From Aphelocoma coerulescens (Eukaryota; Chordata; Aves; Passeriformes; Corvidae): a DNA stretch of 64,000 nt. The notes beneath the pieces are model-generated. The model ran no database searches, was not told the DNA's origin, and saw only the letters and a program-made list of their open reading frames with translations. Below, in pieces: positions 26,240-36,900 of the stretch; position 1 is the stretch's first letter; every line of letters begins with the position of its first letter. The DNA is taken from NCBI RefSeq assembly GCF_041296385.1, contig NC_091013.1, positions 8,508,001-8,572,000 on the forward strand, read 5' to 3'. Made by a program: the position numbers and the translations under genes.

Positions 26240-26394
26240 GGAATGGAAGAGAAGAAAGAAAATAGAAGAGAAGAAAGGGAAGAGAGGGAAGAAAGAGAAG
26301 AAAGAGAAGAAAGAGAAGAAAGAGAAGAAAGAGAAGAAAGAGAAGAAAGAGAAGAAAGAGAAGAAAGAGAAGAAAGAGAAGAAAGAGAAGAAAG
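26240..26394 (+). repeat. Polypurine tract with perfect 9-bp period
   Basis: From 26288 to 26394 the plus strand is about twelve uninterrupted copies of GAAGAAAGA (107 bp). An impure purine-rich lead-in precedes it from about 26240. The strand is purine-only through the perfect part, so triplex (H-DNA) formation is possible. Long open frames here (repeated Arg-Glu-Glu, or Phe-Ser on the other strand) are by-products of the repeat. Confidence 0.95.
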
Positions 26395-26593
26395 CCAGGC
26401 CGTGGTTTCCCTCTTGGTTGTCCTCTGGCAAATGACTCTCATGACCTTCCAGCCCAGCCCCTGGGGGCTGAGCTTGTGTCATTAGTGACACCCAGGAGAA
26501 AGCAAATGTGGTTGAGGTGCCAAGGCCTCCAGTCTCATCCTGCAACCTCACAGGGAGGGGACAGTTCCAATGCCTCTTTGTCAGGTCACACCT
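26395..26593. other. Intergenic spacer, no gene seen
   Basis: About 200 bp between the purine tract and the LTR. Nothing recognised. Confidence 0.6.
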
Positions 26594-27183
26594 TGTACTG
26601 GGTCTGGCTGAGCTGGAGTTAATTTTCCTGTAGCAGCCCTTACGGTGCTGGGCTCTGCATTGGTAGCTAGAAGGGTGTTGATAACACACCAAGAGTTTTG
26701 GTTACTGCTGAGCAGTGCTGGCACAGCATCAACGCTGTCTCTCCATCTTCCCACTCCCCCATCAGTAGGTTGGGGGTGGACAAGATCCTGGGAGGGGACA
26801 CAACTAGGACAGCTGACCCAAATTAACCAAATGATATTTTATATCGTATGGTGTCAGCTCAGATATAAAAGCTAAGGAAAGGAGGATGAAGGGGGAGCAT
26901 TCATTACTTTACAGTATTTGCCTTCTGGAGCAAAGATGAGGTGCTTAAGTCCTGCTTCCTGGTAATTGGCAGGACATCACTTGCTGATGGGAAGTAGAAA
27001 GAAAAAAATCTTTGTTTTTTTGCTTTGCCTTTGTGCACACAACCTTTCAATTTTGCTTTAGTAAGCTGCCTTCTCTCTACCTATGCTTCCTGTCTTATTT
27101 TCTCTCCTCTGTCCAGCTGAGAAGGGGTAGTGATGAAGCAGCTTGGTGGGCACCTGGTGTCCAGGGAAGGTCAATCCACCACA
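26594..27183 (+). mobile_element. Avian ERV LTR (ERVL-like), plus orientation
   Basis: The stretch GGTCTGGCTGAGCTGGAGTT, then GAGCAGTGCTGGCACAGCAT, GGTGTCAGCTCAGATATAAA and a terminal GTGGGCACCTGG...CCACCACA matches the layout of a family of LTRs that I recall as widespread in songbird genomes. It starts TGT and ends ACA, with a TATA-like ATATAAAAG near 26863. The flanks CACCT (26589-26593) and CCCCT (27184-27188) may be a 5-bp target duplication with one change. No internal retroviral genes are seen. The family name is not assigned; the match is from memory of the pattern, not from a search. Confidence 0.6.
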
Positions 27184-27189
27184 CCCCTG

Positions 27190-27600
27190 TACAGGGGCTG
27201 CCTGATCCCAATTCCCACATGGACCAATTTCATAGTAAGGTCCTGTGAGCAAGTGTCACCTACGAGGAAGGGAGCACCCAAGATTTACAGATACCTGCAG
27301 TTGAAAAGGAACCACCAATAGAGGATCCAAAAAAATCTTTAAAAGTTTTATTAGTAAATTATACACGTGGCATGTAAACTGGTATAAGTTAACTCATCTT
27401 CTAGTAGCAAGAGAAATAAAAGAACAATGAAGAAAAAATAAAAGTGGGACGAGAGAGACAGAGAGAGAGAAAAGGAGATCATCGGTCCTGGGTGCCCTAT
27501 CGATCTGGACAACAGGAGATCCGCGGTGCACAGGGGCACCACCTGGACACTGTGGGGGTCCCTTTTTATAGATAAGCTTTCCTCGGGAGCTCAGGGTGCT
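27190..27600 (-). mobile_element. Possible second LTR piece, minus orientation
   Basis: Read on the minus strand, this stretch has a TATA-like TATAAAAAGG (27561-27570), a GC-rich section, then a polyadenylation signal AATAAAAC (27345-27352) about 210 bp downstream. That order fits U3-R-U5 of an LTR. No terminal repeat or target duplication was found, so it could also be unrelated promoter sequence. It points toward OTC. Confidence 0.35.
27448..27476 (+). repeat. GA-rich low-complexity tract
   Basis: GACGAGAGAGACAGAGAGAG followed by more GA. A short impure dinucleotide run within the LTR-like piece. Confidence 0.7.
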
Positions 27601-27659
27601 GTGCCGGGTCCGGGCTCAGGGCGCAGCCGGGTCCGGCCTCAGCCCCACCGTCGGCCGCC

Positions 27660-27803
27660 CAGGGAGGCGGTGGAGTCACCGTCCCTGGAGGTGTTTAAGG
27701 AAAGACTGGATGTGGCACTCGGCACCACGGTGGCGCTGGGACGTGGGTTGGACGCGGTGATCCAGGGGTCCTTTCCAGCGCCGCCGATCCCGCGATCCCG
27801 TTC
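27660..27803 (+). mobile_element. GC-shifted CR1 3' relic in the RPGR promoter
   Basis: GAGGCGGTGGAGTCACCGTC, CTGGAGGTGTTTAAGGAAAG and ACTGGATGTGGCACTCGGCA are CR1 3' wording. GGTTGGACGCGGTGATCCAG and a tail GATCCCGCGATCCCGTTCC follow, matching CR1 ...GGTTGGACTCGATGATC... and its ATTCTGTGATTCTG tail with A/T changed to G/C. It ends about 130 bp before the RPGR ATG. Confidence 0.7.
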
Positions 27804-27931
27804 CCACATCCCCCGCACAAGGCCTTTCCCCCGCCCTCACGGCCCGGCCGGGCCCGGTGCCGGCCCCGCCGGCCGCCAGGCGGCGCTGCCCGCGGCCCGG
27901 CCCGGCCCGGCGCGGCCTCCTCCCGGCCGCC

Positions 27932-27971
27932 ATGGCCGCGCCCGCCGCGGGGACCGAGCTGCCCGTGCCCG
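27932..27971 (+). CDS. RPGR: RPGR exon 1 (coding part)
   Basis: The ATG at 27932 sits in a full Kozak context (GCCGCCATGG). Thirteen codons ([13 protein letters not shown]) and one base lead to the donor GTGAGT, leaving phase 1 as in human exon 1. The sequence is not conserved, as is usual for this exon. The 5' UTR extends upstream to an unknown start. Confidence 0.88.
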
Positions 27972-30900
27972 GTGAGTGCGGCCGCTCCTCGAGGGCCCCG
28001 CGGGGCAACGCGTCTGCCTGTGCCGGCCCCTGCCCGCTTCACCGCCGCGGGGCTCCCCCGGCTCCCTCCGGCCGCGGGCCCCGGGCCGGGCCGCTGCCTT
28101 GCGGCGTCTGGGGAGAGACGCGTCCGCTGCCGTCAGAGCGGGGGCAGGGGGCAGCGCCGGGCACTCGGGGCGGGGGGCGCGGTTAATTCTGAGCATTAAT
28201 AGTTAGTTTGTGTCGCGTTTTGACCCAAGGTAATGGTCTAACGCTTGCTCGTTGCTGGGACAACAAACGCCTCGTGTGTGTCCTGTGGGATTTAATTTAC
28301 CGAGTTGGTGGGATTCCGTTTCCAAGCTGATGGCAGCGTTGAATCACAGGATGGGTCCAGGCTGGAAGGTACCTCCATGGGTTATCTGGTCCCACCTCCC
28401 TGCTCAAGCAGGGTCATCCCAGAGCACATGGCGCAGGATTGCGTCCAGCCGGTTCTGGGATACGTCCAGTGAGGAAAATGCCACACCAAGCGCATCAAAG
28501 AATTTCTTCCTCTTGTTCAGGTGGAACTTCCCGAGCATCAGTTTCTGTCCGTTGTCCATTGCCTCTTGTCCTATTGCTCAGCACCACCGAGCAGAGCCTG
28601 GCTACATCTTCTCGGCACCCCCCAGTTTAGATATTTATACACATTAATAAGGTCCCCTATCAGCCATCTCGTCTCGATGCTAAACAGGCCTAAATCGCTC
28701 AGCCTTTCCTCATAAGAGAGATGCCCCAGTCCCCCAATCATCCTTGCTGCCCTCCCCTGGACCCCACTTCATGAGCTCCATGTCTCACTTATACTGAGGA
28801 GCCCAGAACCAGGCACAGTAGTTGTGTCCAGTTGAGCAATGTTATGGCTTAGTCAAATGAATGAGATACAAAGCACATTGGGAAATGTAGCAGCTTTTTG
28901 TATACTCTGAATAAAGAATATACGTATGTTTTCATGATAATCCTTCTGAAGGGAAAATAAAGGAACCAGAGACCTCTATGGCACAAGTGCCAAACAGATC
29001 ACTAAGCAAGTTCAGAAGTGCGTGGCTGTCCGGCTGGAGATGAAAACTTAAACCAGAGTTTTCAGATGCTGTTTAGCTTGCCTGTAGTTGTAGGTGTGTC
29101 TAGGTAAAATAAGGAAAAGCTACCAACTCTTTCTTTAGAAGGCTTGAGTTTGTCTGCACAAAGCTTGTTGAGCAAGTGAAAGTGAAAAACACATCTAGTG
29201 AGGTAATAATTTATACATCTCTGCTCCATCTGATGCATAAAATAATGTCTTTTGAAAGAGGGAAAGCTTTTGCATTAAATAATTATTTTAAATGAAGATA
29301 AAATATACAGTTTAAGAAAGAATTTTTGGGTTTTGGAGCTGGGGTGCATATTGTTGATGAGATGGTTTTCATTGAAAATAAATGCACTAGGATGTCTCAA
29401 AATAGTTTTCAGAAGCAGTCCACTGTTATTGTGTGTATTTCTTAACACTTGTTACATGTTAAAAAAATTTAGAAGGAAAAGATTTGGTTTATTTTTGGTT
29501 TTGTTAAAAAAAATTCTATGCTTGTAGCACGGGCTTTGATATTGCAAGGATTTTGACAAATTATTTAACTTGTAAGTTCATTTATTTTTCTGTAGAATTA
29601 GTATTTTCTGTGTCAAGCCACATGCCTAAGCAAAAGATGAATGAATAGTTAACATTCTGTGTTTTGAAACAATGTTGCTAACACTTTTAAAAGTGTGAAG
29701 AATTGAGAAAACCAGGCAGGCAACAAATGCTGAAGAGCTGCTTGGACTTTATTTTGGGGTGGGTTTGTTTGGATTTTTCAGATCATGGTGTTATCACTGA
29801 ATCACAGAATGGTTTGGGTTGGAAGGAACCTCTGGAACCATCTAGTTCAAGTCCCTTGCTAAAGCAGGTTCACCCAGAGGAGGTTGCCCAGGATCACCTC
29901 CAGGCAGGTTTTGAATATCTCCAGAGATGGAGACTCCACAGCTTCTCTGGGCAGCCTTTTCCAGTGCTCTGCCACTCGCACAGGAGAGAAGGTCTTCTTC
30001 TTGTTCAGGCAAAATGGGAGTTTTGCCAACCCACCTTTTGAAGGCTGAGAGAAGAAAGAAGAGAAAGATAAGGAAATAAAGTGTGCCTTTGAATTGATAG
30101 AACATGGCTATTTCAAACTGTGTGAGGCAAATTTTGCTTTTGCTAAAAGTTGACATTATCTTTTTTGTGTTTTAGAATCAGGTGCTGTTTTCACATTCGG
30201 GAAAAGCAAGTTTGCAGAAGATATTCCTAGCAAGTTCTGGTTCAAAAATGACAAGCCTGTACTTATATCATGTGGAGATGAACATACTGCTGTTATTACA
30301 GGTCAGTATTGGAAATGAAGGATATAGAATCAGAATTGTTTAGGTTGGAAGAGACCTTTAAGATCATCAGGTCCACCCATTAACCCAGCACTGCCAAGTC
30401 CACCACCAAACCATGTCCCCAGAGGCCACTTCTATACATCTTTTAAACACCTCCAGGGATGGTGATTCAGCCACTTCCCTGGGCATCCTGTTCCATGAGG
30501 AAATTTTTCCCAATCTCCAGTCTAAACCTTCCCTGGCACAGCTTGAGGCCGTTTCCTTTCATCCTCTTTCTTGTTACCTGGGACAAAAGGCCACCCCCCA
30601 CCTGGCTATGACCTCCTTTCAGGAAGTTGTAGAGTGATAAGATCTTCTCTGAGCCTCCTTTCCTCCCACAACTTCCCTCATAGGACTTGTGCTTCAGACC
30701 CTTCTGTAGACACATTCCAGCACTTCAATGTCTTTCTTGTAGTGAAGCTGATCTATATGATAAAAGGTGATATATTTGGACACCTTTGAAAGTTAGAAAT
30801 CTTATTTGCATCCTGAGGTAAAACATTAATTGAGGTTGGGGAGAGGAGAGAGGACTGTTCTGTGGGAGCTGTTGGATGCCTTTGGAGTTAGTGTGAGGTC

Positions 30901-33900
30901 ACTCAAGGTTTTCACAAGATGTGCCCAAGAACTGTCTGGAGGAATTTGTAATAACTGAGTGTATCACAAGATTTACAGTAAGTGTAACTTTGTTCAGGCT
31001 GAACGTTTCTCTTGAATCTGACAATGTTTAGTATGTTAGATATATTGTATCATGGAAGTAACAGTATCTGCTGAACACCACAAGCTCACTAGAAATCTGC
31101 TAGAAACAATAAATACAATTGTATCTCTTAAATGAAGATTGGAACTACTGTTGACTGTCCGATGAAAATAACCCTTGAAAGAGCAACTCAATAAACCTCG
31201 GAATATCCTACAAAAATCAGAAATAAATGGAAAAAGTGTTCAAAGAAAACTCCAGTGTAATAGAGGGAGCATTATTAATGTTTTTTTATTTTCTTTGAAA
31301 TGATGGAAACAATACTCATTAAAGAATTTATTCATTTTATTTTACATGGAAGGGACTACTCTTCTGTGGATGAGCATGTGCGATGATTGTATTGACAATC
31401 AACTGCTGACAGATAATAAGACTTTGTTGTTGAAAAAATTTATATGTGTATTTTCAGGACTTTTAAATTGGACTGTAGTTATTCCTCATCAATATCCAAT
31501 TGGTCGTTGCTTATTAAATAATTTCCTGAGGCTTCTTGCAACGTTCACAAGCAACATTGAAGGTGCTGGATTTTCAGAAAAAACTATTCCAGGCATGATA
31601 AAAAAGACTATTGATTTCATGGACTGCAGAACACCCTGAGGTGAAATTATACCATGAATTTTTCAAGCCTAACTTCACAGAAGATGAATTATACATTAAT
31701 AGTTTGTTTTGAACAAAGATTGACCCTTTTTCTTGGATTGAACCAGTAATATTAAATTACCTGTTGCATAAAATTAATTCGGATGTAACCTGGGGCACTG
31801 TGACATTTTCCTTTGGAATTTTCTTTTTACATATACTTTTATAGGCCCATACCCAGTTGGAAATAACACAGGTGTAGTTCTCTGTTTAAACCAGTCAATT
31901 TAAATTGCCTCCCAGCATGTGCCTGGGCCAGCCCTGTTAACCCCAGTCAGCAACAATCCCCTAATTCACACTAGTGACCACTTAGATAAAGCTTTTGAAG
32001 TCAGCTTGAGTAGGTTTTCATGCAGCACCATTTCTCTGCTATTTCCCCTTTCTCCATTATTTTAGTATGTGCAGCTTGTTTCAAAAATGTCTCTGTAGCT
32101 TGCCTTAGCTGGTGTAGTGGGCAGGTACATCACCAGGGAAGCTTCTGGTGATCAGATCTTTATTTCCTAAAAGCTTTAGTGGAGAAGGAACTGTAGAAGC
32201 ATGAGAAAAAGACTTCTTTGGTAGCAAAAGGTTTTCTGGGTCATTGTAAAGGCAAAAGTGAGGGTAAAGTATGGATCAACAACAAGCAAAGGTAGAAAAA
32301 CTGCAAGAGTCATGCAAAAAAATGTGACGAAGGGAAAGAAAAAGCCTTTGTCCCTCATTTGTTCTTCACACCTGTGCATGCCCATGTGCACCTCACATTT
32401 CTGCAGTTAGATGGAGATGGATGATACAGTGGAATTAAGCCCTTGGTGAATGATCCTGAACTTCAGTAACACCTGGAATAAATGCTCCAGAAGCACCTGC
32501 TGATAATGAGTTTACTGAGAAGGGTACAGACTTTGTAGGAAACCAGGAGCTTCTTCAGCTGAACCTGATCTGGAAGAGATAAAAGACAAACATCACTGAG
32601 GAAGGAAAAGTATCTCAAGCAGGTGTGTGTGAATGCATGCTTCATTCTACTTTCAGTCTTTATTTACAGGTCAAAATTCTGCCCCCTTTTTTTTTTCCCA
32701 CACCCTGAAAGAGGATGTGGGACCTATGTTTGTAGGGAACAGTGGGAATATGAGGTAGATTAAAATAGAGGTAGATTAAAATATAGAAATATATCAATTT
32801 TGTACTTAACATGGTTCAACAATGATAAGTAAAACAATCACATGAACTGATACAAATCATTCCTTAATGCTGGATTTGGGCAGGAGAGACAGCTACATCT
32901 AGCACTGAATCTTGACTGAATACTGATGAAGAAAACATACAAGAACTAGTATTTGGCATTCAAACAAAATATTCAGAACCTTTCAAATACTTCTTTTATC
33001 TAATCCAGCATCAGTATCCCTCTATGACTTTTATAAAGACAAGTGTAAAGTAAATATTAAGCACTTTGCCTTTCTAGGTCAGGAGTTAAGAGTCCAAAAT
33101 TTTATTTACATGCTGTGTCTGTATGTTGGAACAGAAGGGACCACTGATAGTTACTTGCTGACTTTGAGTTGGCTTGCTGAGCTAGTTGAAGAAATGTTTC
33201 CTACTCCAGGAAGGAAGTTTGGGATTGAAATTTGTGTTTCTTTATTCTTTTTCTGTCTACCATTGGCATAACCTTAATTAAAATGTCCAAGCAGGAATTT
33301 TTTTAAGCAGTGGTCTCCTTTAGGTCTTCAATGCAGTCATGAGCAGTATATATTCCAGTACCACTTGTAACACGTTTAATTATGGTTCTTGCCTCATTTC
33401 TGTATTTTTTGGCCCAAGAATACTGACAGTCCATTCCCTGCATCTTCTATAACTGCAGACTTTGGAAAGCAATTAATTCATCCTCATGGGAGATGGTGTG
33501 AAGAAGTATGAATATGCCTACATTTAAGAATCCCAAATGCCTGTCTATTAAATTTTCTTTCCTACAAAGCTCTTAAAGTTAACAGCTGTCTTATTGTTTA
33601 TTTGCCTTGATTAGAGTATCCTAGGCAGCTTAACCACATTTAATCAAAGAGACCGATCCTGTTCACAAGGGGGAAAGTGCTGATGAATGAAGACACCTTT
33701 TCTGAACTCAGTGCTCTGGAGAGAATTGAAGCCCCCAGCATAAGAAGGCAGAAGGAAAGACAGAAGTATCAATTGTAAAAGCAGGAGTGAAAGGAGGTGC
33801 ATATGGAACCACAAGAAGATAGTATACTCATGATTTCAGGTTTTGTAAGGCATTGAACATTCAACAAAGAGACCTCAGAATCTCCAGGTGTTTTGCCACC

Positions 33901-36900
33901 AGTTTTCTTCTATTCTTTCTGCTTACCAGCAGGTCATCAGGACATGGCATAGTATCTTTTGCATCAGCTGCAAGGGGAGGATGAGAAAGACTAATACACA
34001 TTTGTGTTGATGTGTATGAGCAAGCAGCATATTGTGCTGGCTTTGTTTGTGTGATGCCAAATGTCCTAAGCATGACCATTCTTGATGCTCAATAAAGCTT
34101 TTGAGAATATCATGACTTGCCAAACAAAACTGATGTCACTCCTATTTTCCTGGGATCTATTTGACTTGTATATGAGCTTTGAATCAACTGTTAACATAGT
34201 TTATTCATGAAATTACTCAAATAAAATTAATCATTAAAAATAATCATAGTGCCTGGTGTATGAAACTCTGTATAATATACTGTCTTTTATGTTTTATTCA
34301 GATACAGTTTCTCGGTAGGATCTTGTAGTAAGTGCTCAAAGTTTGGACATTGTCTCCCCATCTTATTTCTCTCCCACACTACTATAATTTAGAAAGCAAG
34401 GGGAGGAATACATAAAACATACCTTTAAACATAGGTGATTAGATTACTTGGCTGCCTGTTATGACAAAGCATATGAGATTTCAGCTGGTATTTCTCAGCT
34501 GCCCAATGAATGCCTTTAAAAGCACTTCATGAACCAGAGGTTCACATGACTGATGGGGTTTCCAGGAATCACAGTTGTGATAGCAACTATTCATGAGAAA
34601 TGAGGTAGGAGACACTCTCTTACTGAAGTGTCCCACAAAACCTGTGTTGCTAAATGTGGAAATGTCTTCTGGCTTCCCTGATAGCCCTGAATTGCTGTTG
34701 ATGAAACATCTGCTGGTGTACCTGCCAGTGAACACATACCTGGGAGAAATAACTCCAGTTTTGCATCAGGATAAGGGTGGAAACTGCTGTTGGAAGTATG
34801 TTTTCATCACCAAAACAGTCTGAGTAGACCTTTCTATTATATCCTGTTGTTTCCCTTCTGCCCAGAGTCATAGTCTTACCCTGCTGGACCTGTTCTGTGC
34901 CAGCTATTCCACCTGGCAGATGGCCACATCTGGATGACAGCACCAAAGTGGAAGCAAAAAAACCCAAGAGCAATTTGAGTTTAAGAAATTTTGAAATTTG
35001 ATCCTTGCCTATTTGCCTGCTGTTGGATTCAGTGCATTTTTGTGATGGCTGGGATATCTCAGTACACAGTTATGAAAATAGTGCCTTTTGCATGCAAAAT
35101 TATATCAGATTTCTTGGCTAGCTTAGATTGAATTGTGCCTCTTTCTAAACTTGATTTGGTGTACAGACTGAGAAACGTTGCTTCATTACAAGCATTTGTT
35201 TAGGTTCTTCTGTAGTGCCTGTTAATTCTCATTCTCTGTCTGAATTAACTGCTTCCCAGATTTTTTATTTTCTGTTATTCTCCTAGGAAACCTGAAATTA
35301 TAAAAGGCTGTCACTCAGTTGTAGAGAATGTGAAAAAATTCCTCTCATCTATTAAGCTCCTTGACTTACAAAGCAATGCCTGAGAGTTTAAAGACTGATA
35401 TAAAACCCAGCAGATTATAGGATGAAAAGCATAACCTTGTTTGAATTTTGCACGGATAAAAGAGAATGTGCTTAAATTGAATTAGGGCAGCTTGGCATCA
35501 TACTCCCACAGAAGTACTGCTGTCTTAGGAAAGCAGTTAGAAAGTGTAAAGCAAGGATACAAGGAAGCCATACCAATATAGGATAGATGTCATTTGCTGA
35601 CAAAAATCCTTTCTGTTAAGCTGTGTTTCCTGTCAGGGACAGGTCTGCATGTGTTGGACATGATTGCATTATCAAATTAGGATGGAGATATAAATGCTGT
35701 TAGTAGAACACTGTGAGCGTGGACTTGACCACAGTCTTTCTTCCCTTCCAGCTTTCCTGGAAAGACATAATATTGACACATAGCCCCATGTGCCAAGAAA
35801 TGTAAAATCTACCTATTTGATTGGGATTTTAGATACCAGTTATTGTTAAACATTGGTTCATTTTATTTGGTTTTTGTTTTGTTTTAAACTATTTTGTTAT
35901 ATTCAAGAAAATAAATTGATATTTTTATTGGAATAGGAGTTTTTTTGTTATATTTAAAACATTGCAAGATCGTATTTCAAAGGCTCTGTAAATCACATTC
36001 AGAACCCTCACTGGGAATCTACAGCACTGAAGTTACAAACAACAATATTATTTTGGCATTATTATATGGGATTACCGTTATGGACTGTGGTTGTGGTAAT
36101 TGTAGATGATGAGGGTGACAAATTCTATGACCAAGTTTCTGTTTAGGGTGACAACATTATGGTGGAGTCTAATGCACAAAGCTCTGCAGACCTTCATCAA
36201 AAGTAAACAAAGTCCTTTTAACAGTTGTAAAAGGGTGGGGTTTGGGAGGGGCCGAGGTTTTTTTGTTTGTTGGTTTGGGGTTTTTTGTGGTTTTTTTTTT
36301 GTTTTCTTTTTTTTTTTTCCCAAATCAGTTTCTATTGTTTTGCAAGGATTTCTGTTGGAACAAGGGTCTTATTTTCCAGTGGGAACCTTACAGCTTTGCA
36401 ACATGCAATAGTTTAAAAAAAATGACATTAAATGAGTTCATTTTGAGGTACTGTCAGTAGTCAGTTTTGGATATCTAATTTTCATCCCAGATGACAAAGT
36501 TTTCAACTGTTCATATACCATCCTCAGAGAAAGCACTGTTTTTTCAGAATTACAACAAGTCATTGTTTGTAATGGTCAAACATGCAAGGCCAATGACACA
36601 TCATACGAATTTCTGAAAGGTGATTCTAGCATTGCTTGAAGGTTGTTGAAGGTTTGTAATCTAATATTTGCATTTAGGATTACAAAATCTCTGACTGCTT
36701 GGTGGATTTATACATTCCATATTTATATGCAGAGTAACAAATTAATACAGTTGTGAAAATTTATCAGAAACTACATTTGATAGAAATGAGTATTTGTAAA
36801 TCATTTTAAGAGAAGACATTTAGCAGTAAACAATCTCCAAACAATCAAATAAGCCAAATGTTACAAAATTTTACTTGTATTTATCAAATAGCTGCATTAT

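Larger units (their letters stand above)
27590..28180. promoter_or_regulatory. RPGR: CpG island spanning the RPGR start
   Basis: CpG dinucleotides are dense here and scarce elsewhere in the window. The island covers the sequence before RPGR exon 1, the exon itself and the first 200 bp of intron 1, as expected for a ciliary housekeeping-type promoter. A GC box (GGGGCGGGG) lies near 28166. The transcription start cannot be set from sequence. All the long open frames here in several phases are effects of GC content. Confidence 0.85.
27972..30175 (+). other. RPGR: RPGR intron 1
   Basis: This 2.2-kb intron carries the downstream end of the CpG island and two CR1 fragments in minus orientation. 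Otherwise AT-rich. Confidence 0.88.

Noticed and set aside
26072..26692. 206-codon open frame of Phe/Ser repeats, minus strand
   Set aside because: It is the translation of the 9-bp purine repeat and its flanks.
27526..28206. Several overlapping open frames of 75-149 codons on both strands
   Set aside because: They are stop-poor because of the CpG island's GC content; only the 40-bp RPGR exon 1 is in phase with a conserved gene.
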